Below are positions 12,889 through 18,876 of a stretch of DNA of 19,463 nucleotides, piece after piece. The notes under the pieces were generated by a model. That model was not told where the DNA came from, ran no database searches, and worked only from the letters and a program-made list of their open reading frames with translations. A program made the position numbers and the translations under genes. The DNA lies in contig CAJUIK010000032.1 of the NCBI GenBank assembly GCA_910585875.1, positions 1-19,463 on the forward strand, written 5' to 3'. The stretch's first letter is position 1, and each line of letters starts with the position of its first letter. Source of the stretch: an uncultured Eubacteriales bacterium (GTDB lineage: Bacteria > Bacillota > Clostridia > Oscillospirales > Butyricicoccaceae).

Positions 12889-15259
12889 ATTGTTCAGCCT
12901 CCTTTAGAATCTGGTTCATCTGGTCGGCATATTCTTGCGGCGTTTGGCTTTGCGTCAATCTGTGCCCTTGCTCCGCGAAAGCTTTTATAAATTTTGCCGC
13001 CTGATAGCGTTCTGTTTTTTGCAGCAGATAAACATTTCCATTGTGCCCCACAGCTTCCATTATTCTCATATCATAGTCAAAAACAAAAGTTTCCACATCT
13101 TTTTCGGAAAAGGTGAACCCATCCGGATGATTATGTATCGCTACATAAGGAACAGAGGCTCCTGGCAGCCGAATACTTTTCGATGCAGTCTCTCCCAAAA
13201 TCAGCGGCGTTAAGGGGGCCATTTCCAAATCAAAAATTTGGCCGGCCTCTGTCCCCAGCTCCCTGTCTTTCACTGCTTTCAGCAAGAGACGATTTGCTTC
13301 TCTTAGTTTTTCGGCTTTCTTTTCATTCCATCCCTCCGGCGATAAGAGAGGAATTTTTTCAATTACTTTTTGAGTTATTTTGATTTCTTGATATTCATTT
13401 CCTATATTTTTTATTGTATCAGAATCTGCCTGGTTTTGCAAATAAACCTTGCCGGCCTGCCGTTTCCCCTCCGCCCATTGGGCGTAGGTCATATTCTCTA
13501 TCGCCGCGCTCTCGCCGGTTTCCAGGTCCCGGGCCCGCCGCTTGGCGTCGGACATATCCACGCCCTTGACCTTAGCAATCGTAGTGCAGCGGCAGTTTTT
13601 AGCTATTGCAAAAATGCCATTGCACTTTATTCTGTTTTGTGGTATACTTGAATTGACGAAATAATACCCATTTTTAGTTTGGAGGTTGTAAACATGCGTG
13701 GTAGCTTGCCCAGAAGGAATGATTTTGACGCCGATGATCTTGTCCGTCGCTATCTCGCCGGAGAATCCGTTAAGAAATTGGCTGAGAGTTTCGGATTTAG
13801 CAGACAGGTTGTTTATCGCGTCCTGAGACATGCCAACATTACGCCAAGGAACCGTTCTGAATCCATGTATATGCGTATGGCTCAAACGCCGCCAGAAGAA
13901 CGGAAACGGCTTGCTCTTGCAGCCAACGAAACAAAGCGTGGACTTGCAAATACTCCAGAAATGCTCCATAAGCGAGCTTTGGCCCATAAGCGTTTTATTG
14001 GAATGTTTGAACAAGAATTTATTGATGCGCTTACCGCTGCTGGAATCCCCGTTATTCCGCAAGAACCGTTTCTTAGTTACAATCTCGACATCGGATGTGG
14101 GAATGTCGCCGTGGAAATTCACACTCAATGCGCAAGCCCTTTTGGCAAACATTTTATCAAAAGACTGGTACAGTGCGTCAATGCGGGGAAAAACATGGTC
14201 TATGTCTGGATTGACCCTCGCAATGTCAATCTTCTCCCGGAATGTTATGATAAGGTCGTCTCCATTGTTAAGGAGTGCCGCACCAACCCACCCATTCGGA
14301 GTCAATATTGGGTGGTTAGGGGTACAGGTGAACTCTACGCCACGGGAAGTTTTGATGACGATTAAGTCCCCATTATATTCATGCCTATATCCTCTGACAA
14401 TATCGCTGTCGGAGGATATTCGCGTTTCTCCAACAAAGCAGTTGTATATTTCATGCCCCGGCCCGCTTGGGTCTCCCGGATACATCAGCTTGTATCCTCC
14501 AACGGAAAACGGCTTATCCTCCGCCACGCTTTGCCCGTCCGCCGCGCCGTGGCTGTGGCGGGTCCGGCCGTCCAGCGTGGCCAGCCACTCCTTTTCCAGC
14601 TCAATCCCCATCTTCGCGGCGGCGCTGTAGCTTTCCTGCCGCCCGGCGTTCTGGGCCCCTGTGACGGCCGTGCGGGCGGCCCGGATGGCGCTGTCCCGGT
14701 TCATGTTGGGGATATTGGTCTGGAGCCGGTCGGCCAGATGCTTGATACTCTCCCCCTGTAAAATGCCGCTGGTAACCTGGGCCGTGATCTGCCGCTTGCC
14801 CCAGGCCAGGTCTATTCCCCGTTTCACAGCCCGCTCTGGCGGGTAGTAGGGCATGAGATCCGGCCGCTCTGCAATCAGGCGCTTCGCCGTCTGCTCGTCC
14901 CATAAATCAAAGCCCACGTCCTCCCCAACCTGCCGCTCGATGGTATAGGCGGCGTAGTTGCGGTTGAGCGCGTAAATCCCCGGCGTCTGGTCGTTCATAT
15001 AAGCCGCCGCGACCTCGTTGGCCCCCGTCATCCGCTCCGCCAGCCGGTCCCGCAGAGCCTCGAAGCGCTTGCCCCGGCTGATCTGGGCCAGCCGCCATTG
15101 CTTGTAGTCCTGCTCGGTGTATTCCCGCCCGTTTACCACGGTCCCGATCAGCTTTTTCTGCGCCTCGTCCCGCTTGGCAAAGGAGGCGAAATAGGCGTCG
15201 ATCTTCCCTTGCAGCTCGCCGGCCGCCTTTTTGTATTCCGCGGCGATGCGGCGCTCCAA
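12860..15259 (-). CDS. Phage minor head protein (Mu gpF-like) with intein and C-terminal JAMM-like domain
   Basis: A 799-residue precursor. Residues 1-273 plus 556 onward form the head morphogenesis domain: a helical N-terminus (DAYFASFAKRDEAQKKLIGT, QRRLAQISRGK-like segment), RDSAIRAARTAVTGAQNAGR, WLATLDGRTRHSHGAADGQS, and GPGHEIYN/CRCTT, where the slash marks the intein. The mature protein would be about 517 aa and acts in capsid assembly or DNA packaging beside the portal. The C-terminal part has IHNHPDGFTFSEKD (residues 708-721), an H-x-H-P...S-x-x-D pattern like JAMM/RadC domains. TTG 15259 is the only usual-type start (AGGAG about 9 nt upstream), but conserved-looking sequence (AHRLTDQELEKL) continues upstream without ATG or GTG, so the true start is unclear or mutated. 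Confidence 0.85.
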   Translation of the reverse strand: MERRIAAEYKKAAGELQGKIDAYFASFAKRDEAQKKLIGTVVNGREYTEQDYKQWRLAQISRGKRFEALRDRLAERMTGANEVAAAYMNDQTPGIYALNRNYAAYTIERQVGEDVGFDLWDEQTAKRLIAERPDLMPYYPPERAVKRGIDLAWGKRQITAQVTSGILQGESIKHLADRLQTNIPNMNRDSAIRAARTAVTGAQNAGRQESYSAAAKMGIELEKEWLATLDGRTRHSHGAADGQSVAEDKPFSVGGYKLMYPGDPSGPGHEIYNCFVGETRISSDSDIVRGYRHEYNGDLIVIKTSRGVEFTCTPNHPILTPNGWVGAALLNNGDDLIITFREKIDIARVNPDIDHVFPRIDALYQSFDKMFAKRACALSVNFHGDIPTSDVEIVTKKRFLRNNGDSSSGKRINKFLFKHSNKTLMGQSSLMEHFWSICKSTLCFVGCKSKPFPFFWRRLSHTHIHGFRTVPWRNVGMSQDAINNLSAKSETLSQFLNGFSGEIATDKIIGVKIIPSGQATTHVYNLQTKNGYYFVNSSIPQNRIKCNGIFAIAKNCRCTTIAKVKGVDMSDAKRRARDLETGESAAIENMTYAQWAEGKRQAGKVYLQNQADSDTIKNIGNEYQEIKITQKVIEKIPLLSPEGWNEKKAEKLREANRLLLKAVKDRELGTEAGQIFDLEMAPLTPLILGETASKSIRLPGASVPYVAIHNHPDGFTFSEKDVETFVFDYDMRIMEAVGHNGNVYLLQKTERYQAAKFIKAFAEQGHRLTQSQTPQEYADQMNQILKEAEQYGVRFITGG
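13620..13648 (+). promoter_or_regulatory. Promoter of the antisense endonuclease, inside the intein coding sequence
   Basis: -35 TTGCAC (13620-13625), 17-bp spacer ending in TGG, -10 TATACT (13643-13648). Transcription would start near 13655, about 26 nt before SD GGAGG (13681-13685). On the minus strand the same bases encode intein residues 537-547, between blocks F and G. Confidence 0.75.
13694..14365 (+). CDS. HTH plus Vsr/PD-(D/E)xK-like putative homing endonuclease, antisense within the intein
   Basis: A 223-aa protein. ATG 13694 follows GGAGG (13681-13685) by 8 nt. Residues 14-48 form an HTH (DDLVRRYLAGESVKKLAESF then GFSRQVVYRVLRHANI), suitable for DNA targeting. A basic helical linker (PPEERKRLALAANETKRGLA) follows. 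The nuclease-like domain (about 100-190) has FEQEFIDALTAAGIPVIPQE, LSYNLDIGCGNVAVEIHTQ (candidate D132, E141, H143), a helix with FGKHFIKRLVQCVNAGKN and strand MVYVWIDP. This order (Glu in helix 1, D on one hairpin strand, E-x-H on the next) fits Vsr/EDxHD or related PD-(D/E)xK nucleases, including known homing endonucleases. It probably cuts intein-free copies of the minor head gene and so spreads the intein. The whole ORF is antisense to the intein. Confidence 0.82.
   Translation: MRGSLPRRNDFDADDLVRRYLAGESVKKLAESFGFSRQVVYRVLRHANITPRNRSESMYMRMAQTPPEERKRLALAANETKRGLANTPEMLHKRALAHKRFIGMFEQEFIDALTAAGIPVIPQEPFLSYNLDIGCGNVAVEIHTQCASPFGKHFIKRLVQCVNAGKNMVYVWIDPRNVNLLPECYDKVVSIVKECRTNPPIRSQYWVVRGTGELYATGSFDDD
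14387..14419. repeat. 12-bp inverted repeat downstream of the antisense endonuclease
   Basis: ATATCCTCTGAC (14387-14398) and GTCGGAGGATAT (14408-14419) pair along 12 bp with one T-G wobble around a 9-nt loop. It lies 22 nt after the endonuclease stop and inside the start of the intein coding region. There is no T run on either side, so it is not a standard intrinsic terminator. Confidence 0.7.
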
Positions 15260-15327
15260 CTTTTCAAGCTCCTGGTCCGTCAGCCGGTGGGCTTCGTCAG
15301 GCTTCCCGATCCTCCCTCGCCCCCTTC

Positions 15328-15365
15328 AAAAAAATCCCCGCCGCCTCATACCGAGACAGCGGGGA
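15328..15365 (-). terminator. Minus-strand terminator between the 58-aa ORF and the minor head gene
   Basis: On the minus strand, UCCCCGC (15365-15359) pairs with GCGGGGA (15341-15335) across a loop of about 17 nt with partial internal pairing, followed by seven U (15334-15328). It would reduce transcription from the 15783-15811 promoter into the minor head gene. Confidence 0.7.
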
Positions 15366-15371
15366 AAGGGG

Positions 15372-15548
15372 CTATTGCTTGGGTTGTTCCAGCTTCATAC
15401 CTTGGCGGATCAGCCGCTTAAGTTCCGTCTGTTTGGCCTTGCCGTCGATGGCGGCCAAAATGTCGGCGTCTGTACGCTTGTTCAGCTTCAGGCCGACAAA
15501 GGTTGTGTTTTCCTTTGTCCAGTCCTTCCGCGCCTGCGTTTCTGCCAT
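15372..15548 (-). CDS. Small phage protein, ribbon-helix-helix-like (58 aa)
   Basis: ATG 15548 has AAAGGTG about 6 nt upstream. The product reads MAETQARKDWTKENTTFVGL, KLNKRTDADILAAIDGKAKQ and TELKRLIRQGMKLEQPKQ. The pattern of a short beta strand (TTFVGLKLNKRTD), helix (ADILAAID) and second helix (QTELKRLIRQGM) fits a ribbon-helix-helix fold, so a DNA-binding regulator is plausible. Similar ORFs with 'N-T-x-x-x-x-x-L-K-L-x-K-x-T-D-x-D-I' are common in Clostridia elements. A terminator follows 7 nt after its stop. Confidence 0.65.
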   Translation of the reverse strand: MAETQARKDWTKENTTFVGLKLNKRTDADILAAIDGKAKQTELKRLIRQGMKLEQPKQ

Positions 15549-15597
15549 ATTTTCACCTTTCTGAGAAGAGGGGCCGGTCTCCCAGCCCCATTCCCGG

Positions 15598-15750
15598 TTA
15601 CTTCTGCTCCGCCGTGGTAACATACACAAAGATCAGTTTTTTGATTTCCTCTTTGGTATAGGTTTCCTTCGCCGGCTCCTTGTCGATGATGGCCAACAAG
15701 TCAAAGGCCATTGCTTTTCTGGTGTCCTGCCGCTCGGCCTCAGTTCCCAT
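15598..15750 (-). CDS. 50-aa conserved-looking small protein
   Basis: ATG 15750 has a GGGGGA purine run about 8 nt upstream. The product is MGTEAERQDTRKAMAFDLLA, IIDKEPAKETYTKEEIKKLI, FVYVTTAEQK, ending at TAA 15598. The form 'R-K-A-M-A-F-D-L-L-A-x-I-D...Y-T-x-E-E-I-K-x-L-I' is one I associate with tiny helical proteins of Firmicutes mobile elements. Function is unknown. It is the first gene after a good minus-strand promoter and is followed by the ribbon-helix-helix-like ORF, so the two may form a small regulatory unit set between the portal and minor head genes. Confidence 0.6.
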   Translation of the reverse strand: MGTEAERQDTRKAMAFDLLAIIDKEPAKETYTKEEIKKLIFVYVTTAEQK

Positions 15751-15782
15751 TTTCCTGTCCCCCTTTTCTTTAGGATGTTATT

Positions 15783-15811
15783 ATGATACCATGGGTTTAA
15801 CCTACTATCAA
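15783..15811 (-). promoter_or_regulatory. Promoter of the two small ORFs between portal and minor head gene
   Basis: On the minus strand: -35 TTGATA (15811-15806), 17-bp spacer ending in TGG, -10 TATCAT (15788-15783). It lies 33 bp before ATG 15750. Together with the terminator at 15328-15365 it delimits a two-gene unit with its own control inside the late operon. Confidence 0.65.
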
Positions 15812-15879
15812 GAGGGGTCCCGAAAAAATTTTCCTCGCTGTCTCGATATGAAGCTGTCAATGTGCAAAATTGGGCCTAT

Positions 15880-17262
15880 CTACTCTTCGCCTGGAGGCTC
15901 TCCCTCCAGCTCGTCCCCGCCGTTCCCCGGCTCGTTCCCCTCAAACCGGCCCAAATCCTCTGCGTCCAGCTGCTCCAAAATCTCCTCCGCCATGTCGGCG
16001 TCGCCCAGGATGGTCAGCAGCTTCCGGGTCAGGTATTCCCGCGTCACATAGGGCGCGGCCATCAAAACGGACTGCATCTCCTCCTGCTTGTTGGTAATCT
16101 GGTTCCGGGTGTAGGTCGGCTCGTCGTCGATGCCCGCCAGCTTCAGAATGCCCTGGATAAACTCCGTCACCTGCCGCTCGAATTTGTCGCATTTCAGGTC
16201 CAGGGGCACATAGCTGGCCCGGATGGCGGTGGCCGTCTGATTGCCGGCGACGACGGCGGAGGCGTCGAAGGCCTGAAAATCCTGATACAGCCGCTTCACC
16301 AGCATATCCACAGCGGCCTGAGTCCCCGCGAAGGGGGCCTCCACGGCGTGGGGCTCGGCGGTCGCCCCTTCCTCCGCGTTGTCCATAAACGCGATATGGG
16401 TCGTCTTCACCCGCTCCAGAAATGCCGCCGCGTCCAGCTCGTCCATGCCGCCGCAGTTTTGCAGCGCCCAATAGATGATATTGCCTTCGTCCACATTGTT
16501 CACCATGTTGGACGTGCAGACGTCCAGCGCGTCGATGGTATTGCGCTTGCCCCGCAGGGAGGAGCGGCATTCCCGATTGTTTTTCAGCGGCACAATGGGC
16601 AGCGAGGGGTAATTTTCCCCCTGATAAATCTTGTCCCGCTCCAGCGCCGCCCCGGCGATGCGCAGGATATAGGCCCGTTTGGGCCGCAGAATCTCCATTT
16701 CCCGGCCTTTGCGCCGGATGTATTCTGTGAACCCGTCCGGCTCGTAAAGCGTGCAGCGCAGCGGCTTGCCGCCGTCGATCTGCCAGAAGCGGATCCCCGC
16801 CGCCAGCGCCCCGTTTTCCTCGTCGTAAAGCGGCGCGAACTCGGTGATTTCAAAAACCTCCAAATGGTCTAAGTTCCAAAACCCAAAGGCTGCGCCGCCG
16901 ATCTGGGCGTATTCCGCCGCCTGGCTTACCCGGGTATCGAAATCCCGGCCCAGCCGGCTCTTGTCCGTCCCACGGGCGAAGGTGACGCCGTTGCCTAGCA
17001 GATAGCCGGTCTGTTGATCCACCGCAAAGCCAAAAAAGGAGCTGGCGATCTTGTGGTTGGCCGTCCACATATCCTGATGGGCCTTGCCCCGCATATCGTA
17101 GAGGATTTTTTCATAGCGGTTGATGGTTGGGTTTTCCCCCTGGTAATAAAGCCGGGCCTCCTCCGCCTCCCGAAACGGCTCGCCGGCCTTGTGCTCCTGG
17201 ATCACGGCCTGGATGAAACCCGTCAAGCCCTTCTCCCTTCCGCTCTCCCGGGCTTCCAGCAA
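15880..17262 (-). CDS. SPP1 Gp6-like phage portal protein
   Basis: 460 residues from TTG 17262. Typical segments are ARLYYQGENPTINRYEKI, ANHKIASSFFGFAVDQQTGY, LLGNGVTF, AAEYAQIGGAAFGFWNLDHL and a C-terminal stem/crown region (DLKCDKFERQVTEFIQGILK, YTRNQITNKQEEMQSVLMAA). These match the SPP1 Gp6-like family (PF05133), the dodecameric ring through which DNA enters the capsid. The start is unusual: an SD GGAGGGG (17294-17288) precedes the in-frame codons AGC-ACG-AAA-ACC-TAT, with ideal 7-nt spacing to ACG 17280, where an ATG would be expected. TTG 17262 is the nearest standard alternative. The gene follows the large terminase, the normal packaging order, and is otherwise full length. Confidence 0.9.
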   Translation of the reverse strand: MLEARESGREKGLTGFIQAVIQEHKAGEPFREAEEARLYYQGENPTINRYEKILYDMRGKAHQDMWTANHKIASSFFGFAVDQQTGYLLGNGVTFARGTDKSRLGRDFDTRVSQAAEYAQIGGAAFGFWNLDHLEVFEITEFAPLYDEENGALAAGIRFWQIDGGKPLRCTLYEPDGFTEYIRRKGREMEILRPKRAYILRIAGAALERDKIYQGENYPSLPIVPLKNNRECRSSLRGKRNTIDALDVCTSNMVNNVDEGNIIYWALQNCGGMDELDAAAFLERVKTTHIAFMDNAEEGATAEPHAVEAPFAGTQAAVDMLVKRLYQDFQAFDASAVVAGNQTATAIRASYVPLDLKCDKFERQVTEFIQGILKLAGIDDEPTYTRNQITNKQEEMQSVLMAAPYVTREYLTRKLLTILGDADMAEEILEQLDAEDLGRFEGNEPGNGGDELEGEPPGEE

Positions 17263-17295
17263 ATCCTGATAGGTTTTCGTGCTTTATCCCCTCCA

Positions 17296-18627
17296 TCACT
17301 TCCAAACAGCTTTTCGCCCGCCCTCAAAAATCGATTTGCGCGGCTTTTGCTTGTTCCTCTGCACCAGCCGCATGGTCTTGCAGAAATATCGAAAATCGTC
17401 CATACAATGGTCGTTTTCCTCGATTGGCCGGTCCATTCCGGCATCTGCCGCCTTGCTGTCCCACATATAAGAGCCAAATTCTTTTATGCAGTGCTCGCAC
17501 TGTCTGGACACCGCGATTTTGTTTGCTCCCAACAGCGTGCAAACGTCTGAAATGCCGTCCAATACATCGTTGTTCGCGTCTCTGGTATGATATCCGCGCT
17601 TTCGCAGCTCCGCCTTCAGGGCCGCCGCCGACGGGTCGATAATCACCCATCTTGGCATTATCCCGTCCAGCAGCATATCAAGCCCGTCCACAAGCTCAGA
17701 AACGGTTTTCTGGCGCTTTTCTTCCCGGCCCGAATAGTAATATTCCCTGAGCCTTATCCACCTGCCGCCGCCTTGTTCTTTGCGCCACAGGCCAAATGTT
17801 GTGGCATTCTGAATGCCGAAGTCAGAGGAAACATAGTAGTCGCCCTCTGTCGCCGGAAGTTCGTTCAGGATATGGTCCTTTTTGTTGAACATTGGGTAAA
17901 CAAGCCCATCGGCAATCACGCGCTCTCCGAGGATATCCCGGCGATACCAGACGCTTGAAGGGTCGTACTGGGCCTTGATTTCCTCCCGGCGCTCGTCGCT
18001 GATGGACAGATTGTCGTCAATTGTAAAGTGTTCATACAGATAGCCTGCAAGCCCGGTTCCCTGATAATGGTCGATGTAGTCCCTGTAAATCCGGTGGTTG
18101 GGGTTGCAGGGGTTCAAATCCCATAAGACAAGAGGGTCAAGCGCCGCCGCCTGGCGGCCAAAGGCCACTTTGATGAAGCTCTCCCGGCTGTCGTCGCTGT
18201 CGTAATGCTCGTTGATCTCCGTGGCTATCCACAATCCGTAGCTGTTGCCCAGGATGCGCTTGTAGCTGTCCGCCTTGCCGCCGCCGGCAAACACAACGAC
18301 CTTCTCTCCGGTCTGCGTGTGGATAAACAGCGCTTCGTTGTCCCGGTACTTCCCCCACTTGCAGCGGCCCCGGAACAGGGCTTCCAGGCCAAAGCCATTG
18401 CATACCCCGATGTTCAGTTTCGCGTTGCCGATGGTGGAGCCGGACGCAAGGTGAATCTTATCCCGGCACAGCTCCAGGTGCGCGGCGGCGATGATGCAGT
18501 GGTCGATGGTCTTGCCGGAACGGATCGCGCCCTCTGCCACGCAGATGCGGCTGTCAATAGCGGCGTTTATGTAGCGCTTGTGCTTGTCGGAGAAATCCGC
18601 CCAGGGGATGGTTTGGGTGAGAATCAT
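17296..18627 (-). CDS. terL: Phage terminase large subunit
   Basis: A 443-aa protein. ATG 18627 overlaps the TGA of the preceding 82-aa ORF (ATGA). The ATPase domain has Walker A EGAIRSGKT (32-40) and a Walker B-like segment YGLWIATEINEH (130-141). The RNase-H-like nuclease domain shows VSSDFGIQNATTFGLW with Asp269, VIIDPSAAAL with Asp331, and NDHCMDDFRYF with Asp410/411, the expected acidic triad. The enzyme translocates DNA into the prohead through the portal and cuts the concatemer. Length and motif order are complete, so this gene looks intact despite damage elsewhere in the prophage. Confidence 0.93.
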   Translation of the reverse strand: MILTQTIPWADFSDKHKRYINAAIDSRICVAEGAIRSGKTIDHCIIAAAHLELCRDKIHLASGSTIGNAKLNIGVCNGFGLEALFRGRCKWGKYRDNEALFIHTQTGEKVVVFAGGGKADSYKRILGNSYGLWIATEINEHYDSDDSRESFIKVAFGRQAAALDPLVLWDLNPCNPNHRIYRDYIDHYQGTGLAGYLYEHFTIDDNLSISDERREEIKAQYDPSSVWYRRDILGERVIADGLVYPMFNKKDHILNELPATEGDYYVSSDFGIQNATTFGLWRKEQGGGRWIRLREYYYSGREEKRQKTVSELVDGLDMLLDGIMPRWVIIDPSAAALKAELRKRGYHTRDANNDVLDGISDVCTLLGANKIAVSRQCEHCIKEFGSYMWDSKAADAGMDRPIEENDHCMDDFRYFCKTMRLVQRNKQKPRKSIFEGGRKAVWK

Positions 18628-18872
18628 ATGATTTGGAGATTCCCATCCCCAAAATATTTGTCCCATGCAGAAGTAGGACAATCAATAAAATTTATGTAAA
18701 TACCATCATCCCATTCAACCTTATCTCCAACTTTTTCATCCGCAAAATGGCAAATACAGTTTATTACACAGCCATTAAGCGCCCTTTCGTCAATAAGAGT
18801 TTTTATCTCGTCTAATGACAAGCTTTCTTCCAAATCGCAAACATAAAGCGTCATCTTGTATAACTGAGCCAT
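18624..18872 (-). CDS. Phage hypothetical protein between terminase subunits (82 aa)
   Basis: ATG 18872 has AAGGTG about 7 nt upstream. The product reads MAQLYKMTLYVCDLEESLSL, DEIKTLIDERALNGCVINCI and CHFADEKVGDKVEWDDGIYI. A strand-helix-strand layout with Cys residues (C12, C35, C39, C41) is visible, but no named family. It sits between the small and large terminase genes with 4-nt spacing on one side and an ATGA overlap on the other. It is therefore co-translated with the packaging enzyme and may be an accessory packaging or regulatory protein; this is inference from position only. Confidence 0.7.
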   Translation of the reverse strand: MAQLYKMTLYVCDLEESLSLDEIKTLIDERALNGCVINCICHFADEKVGDKVEWDDGIYINFIDCPTSAWDKYFGDGNLQII

Positions 18873-18876
18873 CGTC

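Larger units (their letters stand above)
13595..14440 (-). mobile_element. Intein in the minor head protein (282 residues)
   Basis: The Hint/intein runs from Cys274 (14440-14438) to Asn555 (13597-13595), with +1 Cys556. Block A is CFVGETRI, block B is TCTPNHPILTPNGWV (T-x-x-H at 313-316), block F is HVYNLQTKNGYYFVN (522-536) and block G is NGIFAIAKN/C (547-556). Removing it rejoins EIYN with CRCTT, the conserved C-R-C-T-T core of Mu gpF-like proteins, which fixes both ends precisely. The usual penultimate His is Lys here. No LAGLIDADG or HNH motif is in the intein's own frame. Instead its middle (residues 299-522) is covered by an endonuclease ORF on the other strand. The middle contains NFHGDIPTSDVEIV, a segment I recall as recurrent in phage minor-head inteins. 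Confidence 0.88.

Noticed and set aside
13595..14440. Group I or group II intron in the minor head gene
   Set aside because: The interrupted gene stays open in frame across the whole insert, and intein blocks A, B, F and G are present, so protein splicing explains it.
13830..14630. 266-aa plus-strand ORF overlapping the endonuclease in another frame
   Set aside because: It lacks the HTH and nuclease motifs, has no SD, and runs past the intein into the extein. The register-aligned 13694-14365 frame explains the signals better.
15840..15857. TTGACA on the minus strand at 15857-15852 as an extra promoter
   Set aside because: No acceptable -10 box lies 16-18 bp downstream; the promoter at 15783-15811 is far better.
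15633..15860. 75-aa minus-strand ORF
   Set aside because: It overlaps the 50-aa ORF in another frame, crosses the promoter region and lacks an SD.
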